This document shows, piece after piece, positions 17,869-26,889 of a DNA stretch of 64,000 bases. Numbering within the stretch: position 1 is the stretch's first letter; each line of letters opens with the position of its first letter. The notes under the pieces are model-generated. The model was not told the DNA's origin and made no database searches. It saw nothing but the letters and a program-made list of their open reading frames with translations. The translations under genes were made by a program, and so were the position numbers. Origin of the DNA: Pyxidicoccus sp. MSG2 (lineage in GTDB: Bacteria > Myxococcota > Myxococcia > Myxococcales > Myxococcaceae); the NCBI RefSeq assembly GCF_026626705.1, contig NZ_JAPNKC010000001.1, positions 2,356,001 through 2,420,000 of the forward strand. Direction: 5' to 3'.

Positions 17869-18135
17869 TCAGTCGAGGTAGAAGCACTGCCACTGGTTGT
17901 GGGGGAAGTCCTGGCAGATGCACGTGCCGGGCTGCCCGTTGGGGAACTGACAGGACAGCTCGGAGAACGGACCACAGCCCCGGTCCTGGAGCTGCGAGCA
18001 GGGCGTCTCGAGCGCCGCCTGGTCCTGCTGCAGCGCCGCGTCGTCCCCGTTGCTGTCGGGAACGGCCCCTCCGCCACAGCCCAGCAGCCCCATGGCGGAG
18101 ACAACGAACGCGGACACGACATGACGTCGGAACAT
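17869..18135 (-). CDS. Small Cys-rich lipoprotein
   Basis: 88 aa from ATG 18135. The same frame stays open far upstream, but that part is the antisense of another gene. The signal peptide ends in the lipobox GLLGC (Cys20) followed by Gly-Gly. An Asp/Gln-rich linker contains ALQQDQAAL, and the C-terminal 44 residues carry six Cys with CICQDFPHNQWQC at the end. The final C-x-C-xn-W-x-C pattern matches the protein at 3328-3585. It is probably a disulfide-stabilised surface protein of unknown role. Confidence 0.75.
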   Translation of the reverse strand: MFRRHVVSAFVVSAMGLLGCGGGAVPDSNGDDAALQQDQAALETPCSQLQDRGCGPFSELSCQFPNGQPGTCICQDFPHNQWQCFYLD

Positions 18136-18369
18136 GCGTGAAACCCCTTTCACTCCGGTGAAGCCGGGATGGACGCAGCAGGGGATGCGTCCGTCAAGTT
18201 TCGCGGACTTTTCTGTACTCAAAGGAAATACCCGTCCCGTGAGGACGAGAGCGAGCCCGGCTCCGCTGCGCATGCCCAACCCGATTGCCGGTGGAGCAGT
18301 AGCCATGCTGAGTTGACGCCCGGGCTCCCAGTCAGCGGCGAGCCTCCATTCGCCGCTTCGCGAGAGGGT

Positions 18370-20406
18370 ATGAAACATCAGTCGCATCGAATGCTGGGGT
18401 GGACGGTCGGGCTGCTGGTGTGGGCCGGGTGTAGCGGAGACGGAGGGCCGCCAACCGTTCCCGATACCCATGCGCCCTCCGTACCCGGCATGCTGCGCGC
18501 CGGCCCCGTCTCGAGCTCGATGATGGCCCTGGCCTGGGCGGCGAGCACCGACGATGTCGGCGTGACGGGCTACCGCGTCGAGCGGTGCACGGGCGACGGC
18601 TGCACTGACTTCGCGGTGGTGGGAACCCAGACGGGGCTCACCCACCAGGATGGGAACCTCGCCGCCAGGACGCTCTACCGCTACCGGATTGCCGCCTTCG
18701 ACGCCGCGGGCAACATCAGCGAGGCCTCCGCCGCCACCCAGGCAACCACTCCGGAGCCCACCCCGGAGCCCACCCCGGATGGCGGCACCGGCAATGACGG
18801 CAATGCCACCGTGGCTGGCGAGGTCCGCCTTCCGTACCCGACGCTGAACCACCTGACGGTGGAATGGGCCTTCAGCGGCGATGACAACGCCAATGGCCTG
18901 GTGACGGTGCGCTACCGGCCCTCGGGCACCACGCCCTGGCGCGAGTCGCTGCCGCTGCGCCACGTGCCCGGCGGCGGCAACGAGGGCTTCAACTGGACCC
19001 GTCGCCATTCGGGCAGCGTGTTCGACCTGCAGCCGGGGACGACCTACGAACTGGAGCTGACGCTCACCGACCCGGACGGTGGAGCGACGACGCGCACGGT
19101 GAGCGGCACCACCCGGGCGGTGCCGGTAGCCATGGCGGGCGCCCCGGTCAAGGCGGTGACGCCCGGCACCTTCGCCACCGTCACCGCGAGCGCCCAGCCG
19201 GGTGACATCCTGGAGTTCGGCGCGGGAATCTACAGCGGCTTCGACTGGTCCCGGAGTGGTGCCGTCGGCAGGCCCATCGTCCTCCGCGGCGTCCCGGGCA
19301 CCGTCGTCAACGGGCCGCTCAACGTCTTCAACCAGAGCTACGTGCACCTCGAGGGGCTCACGGTGAACGGGCGCATCCGCTTCAATGGCTCGAACCACCT
19401 CGCCATCACCCGCTGCACCGTCAACGCCAGCGCCAGCTCCGGAGGCGACGGCATCGTGACGTACCTCCGGGCGGAGAACGCCTATATCGCCGACAACGTG
19501 GTGACGGGCCTCACCACCTGGGCCGAGTCGTCGCTGGGCGTCGACGGCAACAACCTGGGTGAGGGAATCGCCGTCACCGGCCCCGGGCACGTCATCCAGA
19601 ACAACCGGGTCACCGGCTTCCGCGATGGCATCTCCCTGTTGGAGGACGACGAGGCGGCGGACCAGTTCAGCATCGACATCCTGAACAATGACCTCCGAGA
19701 GAACGCAGACGACGGCATCGAGGCGGACTTCTGCTTCCACAACTGCCGCATCGTGCGCAATCGCCTGACCAACAACTTCATCGCGCTGTCATCGCAACCG
19801 GGGCTCGGCGGGCCCACCTGGTTCGTGCGCAACGTCGTCTACAACCCGGTCCACGTCGCCTTCAAGCTCTACCGCGGCAGCACCGGTGACGTGCTCCTCC
19901 ACAACACGGTGGTGAAGAACGGCGATGCCCTGGGAATCTACGCGGGCCGGCCGGTGGCACGCCTCTACTCGCGCAACAACCTGTTCCTCGGCGGGCCGGG
20001 CGGCACTTTCAATGGCTACAGCAGCGGCTCCGGGCGCACGCTGCACATTCCCGACCTGGTGACCACCAACTCCAGCCTGGACCATGATGGCTTCGGCTCC
20101 ACCTCGGGCGAGTTCATCGGCAGTTGGGGGAGCACCCGCTTCTCCAACCTCGCTTCGCTGCGCGCCAACACCAGCGAGAAGAGCGCCGTGCAGGTGGACC
20201 TCGGCGTCTTCGCGGCGACCGTCGCATACCCGGCCGCGCCGATGACACAGTATGCGGCGCCCGACCTGCGCCTCCGCACGGGCTCGGCCGCGGAGAACGC
20301 GGGACAGGTCCTCCCAGGCATCACGGATGGCTTCAGCGGCGCCGCGCCGGACCTCGGTGCCCATGAGGTGGGCGCCGCGCTACCGGTGTACGGCCCTCGG
20401 CCCTGA
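18370..20406 (+). CDS. Secreted lipoprotein: fibronectin type III plus right-handed beta-helix
   Basis: 678 aa from ATG 18370. The signal ends at Cys (VWAGC). Residues ~35-130 form a fibronectin type III domain (MALAWAASTDDVGVTGYRVE...TLYRYRIAAFDAAGN). A PEPTPEPTP linker, encoded by a short direct repeat, leads to a second beta-sandwich. From about residue 260 on, repeated N-x-V/I-x-x-N rungs (ADNVVTGL, IQNNRVTGF, ILNNDLREN, VRNRLTNN) mark a right-handed beta-helix. Such helices are found in pectate-lyase-like polysaccharide lyases and in adhesins. No lyase active site is certain, so the function could be polysaccharide binding or cleavage at the cell surface. Confidence 0.8.
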   Translation: MKHQSHRMLGWTVGLLVWAGCSGDGGPPTVPDTHAPSVPGMLRAGPVSSSMMALAWAASTDDVGVTGYRVERCTGDGCTDFAVVGTQTGLTHQDGNLAARTLYRYRIAAFDAAGNISEASAATQATTPEPTPEPTPDGGTGNDGNATVAGEVRLPYPTLNHLTVEWAFSGDDNANGLVTVRYRPSGTTPWRESLPLRHVPGGGNEGFNWTRRHSGSVFDLQPGTTYELELTLTDPDGGATTRTVSGTTRAVPVAMAGAPVKAVTPGTFATVTASAQPGDILEFGAGIYSGFDWSRSGAVGRPIVLRGVPGTVVNGPLNVFNQSYVHLEGLTVNGRIRFNGSNHLAITRCTVNASASSGGDGIVTYLRAENAYIADNVVTGLTTWAESSLGVDGNNLGEGIAVTGPGHVIQNNRVTGFRDGISLLEDDEAADQFSIDILNNDLRENADDGIEADFCFHNCRIVRNRLTNNFIALSSQPGLGGPTWFVRNVVYNPVHVAFKLYRGSTGDVLLHNTVVKNGDALGIYAGRPVARLYSRNNLFLGGPGGTFNGYSSGSGRTLHIPDLVTTNSSLDHDGFGSTSGEFIGSWGSTRFSNLASLRANTSEKSAVQVDLGVFAATVAYPAAPMTQYAAPDLRLRTGSAAENAGQVLPGITDGFSGAAPDLGAHEVGAALPVYGPRP

Positions 20407-20482
20407 GATTCCCAACGCGCAACCTTCACGGAGCCCCCGCGCGGGGGCATGCTGCCCTTCGATTGGCACCCCTGGAGGCCGT

Positions 20483-21028
20483 GTGATTCGTACCCGCTTC
20501 TCCCTCGCAACTGTCGCCGCCGTGTTCCTGACCGTCGCCCTCTCCCCCCTGGCCAATGCGGCCCCGGCCGGAGCGCGCGCGCAGGACGAAGCGGCCCTCC
20601 GCAAGCTCGTGGCCGACCAGACCGAGGCCTGGAACCGCCAGGACGCGGCGGCGTGGAGCAAGGACTTCACCGACGACGCCACCTTCATCAACATCGTCGG
20701 CACCATCTTCAGCGGCCGCGCCGAAATCGAGAAGCGACATGCCTTCGTCTTCGGCACCCTCTTCAAGGGCAGCCGCAGCGAGGTGACGGTGCGCAACCTC
20801 CTGTTCCTCGACGGAGGCGTGGCGGTGGTCGACACGGAGCACCAGGTGACCGGCTACGCGGGGCTGCCTCCGGGCGTCCAGGCCACCACGCCGGGCGTGC
20901 TGCGAACCCAGATGCGGTACGTGCTGAAGAAGACCCGCGGCCGGTGGCTCATCGTCGCGGGCCAGAACACCGACGTGAAGCCCGCGCCCGTCCCTGCCGG
21001 AAGCTCGCCGGCGCCTGCCGGGCATTGA
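20483..21028 (+). CDS. Secreted SnoaL/DUF4440-like protein (SgcJ/EcaC type)
   Basis: 181 aa from GTG 20483, preceded by GGAGG. A Sec signal ends in PLANA. The mature domain reads LRKLVADQTEAWNRQDAAAWSKDF, the typical opening of the NTF2-like SnoaL/DUF4440 fold, followed by the expected strands and the closing RWLIVAGQNT. Family members are small cone-shaped binding proteins or cyclases/isomerases. Here the secretion signal suggests a periplasmic or extracellular ligand-binding or hydrolytic role that cannot be named. The C-terminus is a Pro/Ala tail. Confidence 0.8.
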   Translation: MIRTRFSLATVAAVFLTVALSPLANAAPAGARAQDEAALRKLVADQTEAWNRQDAAAWSKDFTDDATFINIVGTIFSGRAEIEKRHAFVFGTLFKGSRSEVTVRNLLFLDGGVAVVDTEHQVTGYAGLPPGVQATTPGVLRTQMRYVLKKTRGRWLIVAGQNTDVKPAPVPAGSSPAPAGH

Positions 21029-21156
21029 CGGCAGCGGCACCTGGGAGCACGGCCAGGGCAGGCGCGTGCCTCCCTCGCTGCCCTCGCGCCAGGGCGTCAC
21101 CGGGTCGGCGCGCCGTCACTCCCGAAGGTGCACGGGCGCGGCCATAGCGTTGAGCG

Positions 21157-22581
21157 ATGCCTGAGTGGTTCCATGCACCGGACTCCTGGCTTGCCCGGCT
21201 CGTGCTCCAGCGGGGCCTGGGACTCGGCTACCTCCTCGGCTTCCTCGTCGCGCTGGAACAATTCCGGCCGCTGCTCGGGGAGAAGGGCCTCCTCCCCGTC
21301 CCGCACTACCTCGCCAGGGTGCGCTTCCGCGACGCGCCGAGCGTGTTCCACTTCCGCTACTCCGACCGCCTGCTGGTCGCCGTTGCGCTCGTCGGCATCC
21401 TCCTGTCGCTCACCGTCGTGCTCGGGCTCCCCGACGCGTGGCCGGTGCCCCTCACGGTGGCCCTCTGGCTCGTGCTCTGGGCGCTCTACCTCTCCATCGT
21501 CAACGTCGGGCAGACCTTCTATTCCTTCGGCTGGGAGTCGCTCCTCCTGGAGGCCGGCTTCCTCGCGGCGTTCCTGGGCCCGGCCTGGAGCGCGGTGCCC
21601 GCCCCGCTCATCTGGCTCTTCCGCTGGCTGCTGTTCCGCGTCGAGTTCGGCGCCGGGCTCATCAAGCTGCGCGGCGACCCGTGCTGGCGTGACCTCTCCT
21701 GCCTCGACTACCACCACGAGACACAGCCGATGCCGAACCCGCTCTCGTGGTACTTCCATCGCCTGCCCGGGCCGCTGCACCGGGCCGAGGTGCTCGGGAG
21801 CCACTTCGCCCAGCTCGTCGCGCCCGTCCTCCTCTTCTTCCCTCAGCCCATCGCCACCTTCGCGGGGCTCTTCATCGCGCTCACGCAGGCGTGGCTCGTC
21901 CTGAGCGGCAACTACTCCTGGCTCAACTTCGTCACCATCGTCCTCGCCTTCTCCGCCTTCGACGATTCCCTGCTCGCGCGGGTGCTACCGCTCGAGCGCG
22001 CCGGGACGACCGTCGTCTCCTGGCACGATGCGCTCGTCCTCGCGGTCTCCGCGCTCGTCGTCGCGCTCTCCTACCGGCCCACGCGCAACCTCTTCTCACG
22101 GGAGCAGGTGATGAATGCCAGCTTCGAGCCGCTCCGCCTCGTGAACACGTACGGTGCTTTCGGCAGCATCACCCGCGAGCGCTACGAGGTCGTCATCGAG
22201 GGCACGAGCGACGAGCGAATCACCCCGGACACGCAGTGGCGTGAGTACGAGTTCCGCGGCAAGCCGACCGACCCGAAGCGGCGCCCGCCGCAGTGGGCGC
22301 CGTACCACCTGCGCCTCGACTGGCTCATGTGGTTCGCCGCACTGTCGCCGGCGTATGCGCCCAGGTGGTTCCGGCCGTTCATGGTGAAACTCCTGCAGAA
22401 CGACGCGGCGACACTCCGCCTGCTGCGGCGCAACCCCTTCCCACGACACCCGCCGCGTGCGGTCCGGGCAACCCTGTACCTCTACCGCTTCACGACCTGG
22501 CAGGAGCGGCGTGACACGGGCGCATGGTGGGAGCGCACGCGCCTGGGCGAGTACCTTCCACCGATGATGCTCCTCGGCTGA
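21157..22581 (+). CDS. Lipase maturation factor family membrane protein
   Basis: 474 aa with about seven hydrophobic segments. It carries the family's conserved stretches: the WESLLLEAGFLAAFLGP helix, WLLFRVEFGAGLIKLRGDPCWRDL, YHHETQPMPNPLSWYFH and later NTYGAFGSITRERYEV, and W-YEFRGKP near a LDWLMWFAAL motif. In vertebrates LMF1 helps fold lipases in the ER. Bacterial members are of unknown role, and helping to export or mature secreted lipases is the working guess. No lipase gene is adjacent, although a patatin enzyme lies 4 kb away. The gene appears monocistronic. Confidence 0.9.
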   Translation: MPEWFHAPDSWLARLVLQRGLGLGYLLGFLVALEQFRPLLGEKGLLPVPHYLARVRFRDAPSVFHFRYSDRLLVAVALVGILLSLTVVLGLPDAWPVPLTVALWLVLWALYLSIVNVGQTFYSFGWESLLLEAGFLAAFLGPAWSAVPAPLIWLFRWLLFRVEFGAGLIKLRGDPCWRDLSCLDYHHETQPMPNPLSWYFHRLPGPLHRAEVLGSHFAQLVAPVLLFFPQPIATFAGLFIALTQAWLVLSGNYSWLNFVTIVLAFSAFDDSLLARVLPLERAGTTVVSWHDALVLAVSALVVALSYRPTRNLFSREQVMNASFEPLRLVNTYGAFGSITRERYEVVIEGTSDERITPDTQWREYEFRGKPTDPKRRPPQWAPYHLRLDWLMWFAALSPAYAPRWFRPFMVKLLQNDAATLRLLRRNPFPRHPPRAVRATLYLYRFTTWQERRDTGAWWERTRLGEYLPPMMLLG

Positions 22582-22793
22582 CGGCCCGACACGCCCCACG
22601 TGGAACCGACGGACGTACGGCCAAGGCAGAAGTCGCGTGGCCCGCGCGGTTGCCCTTCACGCGGAAAGTATCCGCGACGCACCGACCCCGGCCCGTTGAA
22701 ACCGACACTTCGATTCACGTAACCGTGCCCCTCCCCGAATCTCTGGGGAAACACCAACCAACACGCGTGTATCGACAACCGGGAGACGACATC

Positions 22794-23990
22794 GTGACTT
22801 CTCATGACCTGGGAGTTGCATCTGTAAATCAGTGGCGATGGAGTGCAATCCTGCTGGCGGCAATGGTGGGCTGTGGTCAGGAAACGCAGGCGCCAGCCGC
22901 TCCGTCGGAGCAGGAGGCCCTTCAGGTGGCGCAGCAACAGGCCGCGCTGCTGTCTCCTCCCGCCGGGTGTACGGAAATCACCCTGGGCGAGCTCCAGAAC
23001 GGCATCGAGCTGACGCCGGTGCTGTACGGCTCGCAGCCGACGTATCGCGGTGAGTTCTCGAACCTGGGGAACCCCGCGGTCGCGGACCTCGCTCGCCTCC
23101 GGCTGGATGTGAATACGGCGCCGGGGCTCCATGACCTGGCCGCCGGCGGCACCAACCTCTTCACCTGCGAGCAGTGCGTATGGGGCATCCAGGATTCCGG
23201 GACGACGGGGCAGAAGATGTTCGTCGCCGAGTCGGGCGCGCTGCTGCTCGCGCTCAAGGTCTCCCCGCAGCAGACGGTGGGCGCGCTCTCCAACGTCGTC
23301 CTGCGTGAGTCGGTGGCGGCGGCGCCGCTGTCCGCCCCGTACACCGGAAGCGCTCCGGTGACGGGGGGCGAGTGCCGGTGGATTCGCTTCGCGACGTGGA
23401 ACACGGTCCGCGCCGGAGGGTGTGACCCGCGTGAGGGCTCGCTGACGGCGAACCTGCCGGGCCACACCTGCGTCGCCACCGACTACGCGGCCGACGACGG
23501 CACGCTGGAGAAGTCGCTCGGCACGAAGACGCAGGGCGAGGCGTGCACGTACACGGCGGCGGCGGGTGAGCATGCGCTCGCGTCGACGGACTGCGCCCAG
23601 GGCTACGCCTGCACCGACGCCTATACCGACGCGGCGCAGTGCATGGCCACGTGCGACTACATGGCGGCGGACCCCGGCTGCCCGAGCGGCACGGTGTGCG
23701 GCGTCTACGGCCTGTGCAACGCGCAGTCGGTCATGGAGCCCCTCGGCTTCGCCTTCGACCCGGCGCTCATCGGGGAGACGTGCAGCGTCGGCTTCGCCGA
23801 GTTCTGCGGCGTCGAGGGCGCGCGAGGCGTCTGCCTGGACCTGACAGGCTCGGGGCGGGGCGTGTGCCGCCGCTATGCGCGCGCCCGCTCGGAGTGTGGC
23901 CCGGGTGAGGAGCTTGGCTACGTCAGCTACGGGCGTCCCGGTGGTGGGAGCGACCGGACCTACGGGTTCTGCTACCCGGACGGCCTGTAG
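22794..23990 (+). CDS. Cys-rich secreted lipoprotein, unknown function
   Basis: 398 aa from GTG 22794, with GGGAG nine bases upstream. The open frame extends earlier but would hide the signal. The lipobox is AAMVGC, followed by a Gln/Ala-rich linker. The body contains many Cys, mostly in the second half, with EGF-like spacing (for example CAQGYACTDAYTDAAQC and CPSGTVCGVYGLC). It looks like a disulfide-rich surface protein of a type common in myxobacteria. No enzyme motif is seen. Confidence 0.75.
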   Translation: MTSHDLGVASVNQWRWSAILLAAMVGCGQETQAPAAPSEQEALQVAQQQAALLSPPAGCTEITLGELQNGIELTPVLYGSQPTYRGEFSNLGNPAVADLARLRLDVNTAPGLHDLAAGGTNLFTCEQCVWGIQDSGTTGQKMFVAESGALLLALKVSPQQTVGALSNVVLRESVAAAPLSAPYTGSAPVTGGECRWIRFATWNTVRAGGCDPREGSLTANLPGHTCVATDYAADDGTLEKSLGTKTQGEACTYTAAAGEHALASTDCAQGYACTDAYTDAAQCMATCDYMAADPGCPSGTVCGVYGLCNAQSVMEPLGFAFDPALIGETCSVGFAEFCGVEGARGVCLDLTGSGRGVCRRYARARSECGPGEELGYVSYGRPGGGSDRTYGFCYPDGL

Positions 23991-24179
23991 GCCATGCCGC
24001 TACCTGCCCGGGTGCTGACAGGCCCGGGCAGGCGCGAGGCCAGGGCCTCCGCGCGCCTGGGCTGGACGACACGAACCTGCCCCCCGGGGCGGGGGAGCCT
24101 GGCATGCGGTGCCACGTTGCGTGGCCCGTGTGCCGCTCCCCACCTTCTCCGCACAGGACTCACGGCAGAGGAGGCCATC

Positions 24180-24752
24180 ATGTTCTCGTCCAGACTTCCG
24201 TCTGTGCTCGCTGTCTCCGCGGCGCTGTGCTTCGCGGTCGGTTGCTCCAAGAGTGCGACGACCTCTCAACAGTATCCAGAAGCGACCGCCTCGGCCTCGA
24301 AGGAGGTCCCACCCGAGCAGCCACTCGCTCCGCCCCAGATCGAGCATGACTGCCCGATGATTGTCCCCGGGGCCCAGGCGCGAGCAGAGGACACCCCTGA
24401 AGGCGTGGCCCTCACCATCGTCACCACCGAGGAGGACAAGGTGGCGGACGTGCGCGAGCTCAGCCGCCGGTTGATGCAGCGGCAGCAGGAGCGCGGCACC
24501 GCGGGTCGCCGGGGAGAAGCTCAGCCGCCCGGGGTCGAATACAAGAACATGGGTGGCAGTGGCCTCCCGGGCTCGGCAGGTGCGCCGACTGTTCCGGCTG
24601 CCGCCCGTATCGAGGACATCCCGGGCGGATCCGTCATCACCTACCGGGCCTCCGACCCCAAGCATCAGGACCAGTTGAGCTCGGACATCCACGGGAACGC
24701 GGAGAAGATGACGCCGGGCCAGTGCCCGGGAATGGCTGCTCCGGTGAAGTGA
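24180..24752 (+). CDS. Putative lipoprotein, unknown function
   Basis: 190 aa from ATG 24180, with AGAGGAGG just upstream. The signal ends in the lipobox FAVGC. Two related segments in the mature part (CPMIVPGAQARAEDTPEGVALTI, then PAAARIEDIPGGSVITYRA) suggest an internal duplication around an acidic helix VRELSRRLMQRQQER. The function is unknown. A strong terminator hairpin follows. Confidence 0.75.
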   Translation: MFSSRLPSVLAVSAALCFAVGCSKSATTSQQYPEATASASKEVPPEQPLAPPQIEHDCPMIVPGAQARAEDTPEGVALTIVTTEEDKVADVRELSRRLMQRQQERGTAGRRGEAQPPGVEYKNMGGSGLPGSAGAPTVPAAARIEDIPGGSVITYRASDPKHQDQLSSDIHGNAEKMTPGQCPGMAAPVK

Positions 24753-24763
24753 GGACGTGGGCC

Positions 24764-24803
24764 GCCGCTGGCACGGAGTCCGCTCACTCCGTTCGCCAGC
24801 GGC
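24764..24803. terminator. Strong bidirectional terminator hairpin
   Basis: GCCGCTGGCACGGAGT (24764-24779) pairs with ACTCCGT (24786-24792) and GCCAGCGGC (24795-24803), leaving only a two-base bulge. It lies between convergent genes. Confidence 0.7.
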
Positions 24804-24927
24804 AGAGGCCCGCCACGGCTCGACACCGCCGGGCGGGCACCTGGAACGTGCGGAGGGTTCAGGACGGCGCCACACGCGCATCCGTGTGGCGTCCGGCCCC
24901 GCGCACGTCAGTGGCGAAACCGCTGCA

Positions 24928-26580
24928 TCAGACGGGCTGGAGGTAGTCGATGACGACCTGCCCGTTGCCACCGCCGACGTCGGGCTGGTTGGACTGGTTG
25001 CTGCCCGCGTTGTACGAGCCGCCACCTCCGCCACCGCCGCAGTTGCTCGCGGCACCGCCCGCGCCACCGCCGCTGTAGCCACCCGCTCCGCCAGCCGCGC
25101 CGGCCGCGCCACCACCGCCGCCGAAGCCACCATTGCCGTTGAGGGTGCCACCTCCACCGCCGCCGCCCGCGCTGATGGCCGCGCCACCGCCGCCGCCACC
25201 CGAGCCAGCGCCATTGGCACCCGTGCCGCCCGCCTGCACCAGGCCCGCGCCACCACCGCCACCACCGTGGAAGCCAGCCGCGCCTCCGGAGCCACCACCA
25301 GCGCTGCTGCCACCGCTCGCGCCAGGGCTGCCATTCCCCCCGTTGCCCGAGGCGTTCAGCGCCGCACCCGAGCCGTTGAAGCCATTGCAGCCAGCTCCAC
25401 CACCGCCGCCCGCCGCCACCAGCAGTGACGAGACGGACGCGGCTCCCGTGCCACGCCACACGAAGGTGCCACCGCCACCACCACCGTTGGTGCCGTCAGC
25501 GCCACGGCCTCCCACCAGCAGCGTCAACTGCTCGCCCGCCGTCACGCTGAAGGTGCCCCGCAGTGAAGCGCCACCGCCCGCTCCCGAGTTGTTGAAGGCA
25601 TTGCCGCCACGCGCGCCCACCGCCCTGACGGTCACCGCGCTCACGTTCGCCGGCACCGTGAAGGTCTGCAGTCCCCCCGTGTAGTTGTACGTCGCGGTGA
25701 CGGGAACGGCCGGAACCCAGGTGAGGACGACCTGCCCGTTGCCACCGCCGACGTCGGGCTGGTTGGACTGGTTGCCACCCACGTTGTACGAGCCGCCGCC
25801 TCCACCACCGCCGCAGTTGCTCGCGGCACCACCCGCGCCACCGCCGCTGTAGCCACCCGCTCCGCCAGCCGCGCCGGCCGCGCCACCACCGCCGCCGAAG
25901 CCACCATTGCCGTTGAGGGTGCCACCTCCACCGCCACCGCCCGCGCTGATGGCCGCGCCACCACCGCCGCCACCCGAGCCAGCGCCATTCGCGCCCGTGC
26001 CGCCTGCCTGCACCAGGCCCGCGCCACCACCGCCACCACCGTGGAAGCCAGACGCGCCTCCAGCGCCACCGCCAGCGCTGCTGCCACCGCTCGCGCCAGG
26101 GCTGCCATTCCCCCCGTTGCCCGAGGCGTTCAGCGCCGCACCCGAGCCGTTGAAGCCATTGCAGCCAGCTCCACCACCGCCGCCCGCCGCCACCAGCAGC
26201 GACGAGACGGACGCGGCTCCCGTGCCACGCCACACGAAGGTGCCACCGCCACCACCACCGTTGGTGCCGTCAGCGCCACGGCCTCCCACCAGCAGCGTCA
26301 ACTGCTCGCCCGCCGTCACGCTGAAGGTGCCCTGCAGCGAAGCGCCACCTCCCGCTCCCGAGTTGTTGTAAGCATTGCCGCCGCGCGCGCCCACCGCCTT
26401 GACGGTCAGCGCACTCACGTTCGCCGGCACCGTGAAGGTCTGCAGTCCCCCCGTGTAGTTGTACGTCTGGGTCTGCGGCGTCTGCCCGTAGGCGGGCCCC
26501 CATAGCAAGCCTGTTACAAGTGCCGTTGATACAGCGAGAAATCTCGATACACCGATGACATCAGGACGAGTGTTCCTCAT
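24928..26580 (-). CDS. Secreted Gly-rich protein made of two near-identical 258-residue halves
   Basis: 550 aa from ATG 26580 (AAAGG upstream). A signal peptide ends near AYGQ. The mature protein is two tandem copies of a Gly_rich_2-type unit. Each starts YNYTGGLQTFTVPANVSA and a small beta-sandwich (LTVKAVGARGGNA, LTLLVGGRGADG), passes through a long Gly/Ala loop region and ends DVGGGNGQVVL/I. The unit repeats exactly every 774 bp at the DNA level with few changes. The fold is believed to be extracellular, perhaps matrix or adhesive. No catalytic residues are seen. The opposite strand gives long Pro-rich open frames that are shadows of this composition. Confidence 0.85.
   Translation of the reverse strand: MRNTRPDVIGVSRFLAVSTALVTGLLWGPAYGQTPQTQTYNYTGGLQTFTVPANVSALTVKAVGARGGNAYNNSGAGGGASLQGTFSVTAGEQLTLLVGGRGADGTNGGGGGGTFVWRGTGAASVSSLLVAAGGGGGAGCNGFNGSGAALNASGNGGNGSPGASGGSSAGGGAGGASGFHGGGGGGAGLVQAGGTGANGAGSGGGGGGAAISAGGGGGGGTLNGNGGFGGGGGAAGAAGGAGGYSGGGAGGAASNCGGGGGGGSYNVGGNQSNQPDVGGGNGQVVLTWVPAVPVTATYNYTGGLQTFTVPANVSAVTVRAVGARGGNAFNNSGAGGGASLRGTFSVTAGEQLTLLVGGRGADGTNGGGGGGTFVWRGTGAASVSSLLVAAGGGGGAGCNGFNGSGAALNASGNGGNGSPGASGGSSAGGGSGGAAGFHGGGGGGAGLVQAGGTGANGAGSGGGGGGAAISAGGGGGGGTLNGNGGFGGGGGAAGAAGGAGGYSGGGAGGAASNCGGGGGGGSYNAGSNQSNQPDVGGGNGQVVIDYLQPV
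24952..26499. repeat. Tandem duplication, two 774-bp units
   Basis: The unit at 24952-25725 is repeated at 25726-26499 with the same reading frame and very few differences (for example GTTGCTGCCCGC versus GTTGCCACCCAC near the start). The period is 258 codons. The low divergence implies a recent duplication or ongoing gene conversion. Confidence 0.85.
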
Positions 26581-26889
26581 CGCGACCTTTCTTGCCGTGC
26601 ACTGCTGCCGTGGCCAGGGTTGGCCACGGCGCAGCCGCCTGAGCAAGCAGCGCGCCACTTCGCGTCCTGCATGAACGCACCCCCGGTATGAGTCGCCGTT
26701 GGCCCCGGGTCCATGAGAGCTGCGTCCGAACGGGAAACACGTGCGTCTCAACAGGAAGCAACCAGGATGGCTTCATGAAACAGATGCAGCTCTGTTGTAG
26801 ATGTCGGGCGGGTGGGATGAGCACGGCGACCGCGAGCGCTCCTGCCCCGGCACTTCAGCTCCGAGGCAGGAGCACTCAGTCCGGGTGCG
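26581..26889 (-). other. Intergenic region with terminator
   Basis: 309 bases between two minus-strand genes. GCTCCTGCC (26838-26846) pairs with GGCAGGAGC (26865-26873), a probable terminator for the upstream protease gene. The rest should carry the promoter of the Gly-rich gene, but I cannot identify it. Confidence 0.5.

Noticed and set aside
17869-19740. A 623-codon minus-strand frame that contains the small lipoprotein at its end
   Set aside because: Its upstream part is antisense to the beta-helix lipoprotein gene. Only the last 88 codons have a signal peptide and lipobox, so the start was set at 18135.
25133-26505. Long plus-strand Pro-rich frames opposite the Gly-rich gene
   Set aside because: They are the antisense shadow of Gly codons (GGC/GCC), have no start signals, and repeat with the 774-bp period.
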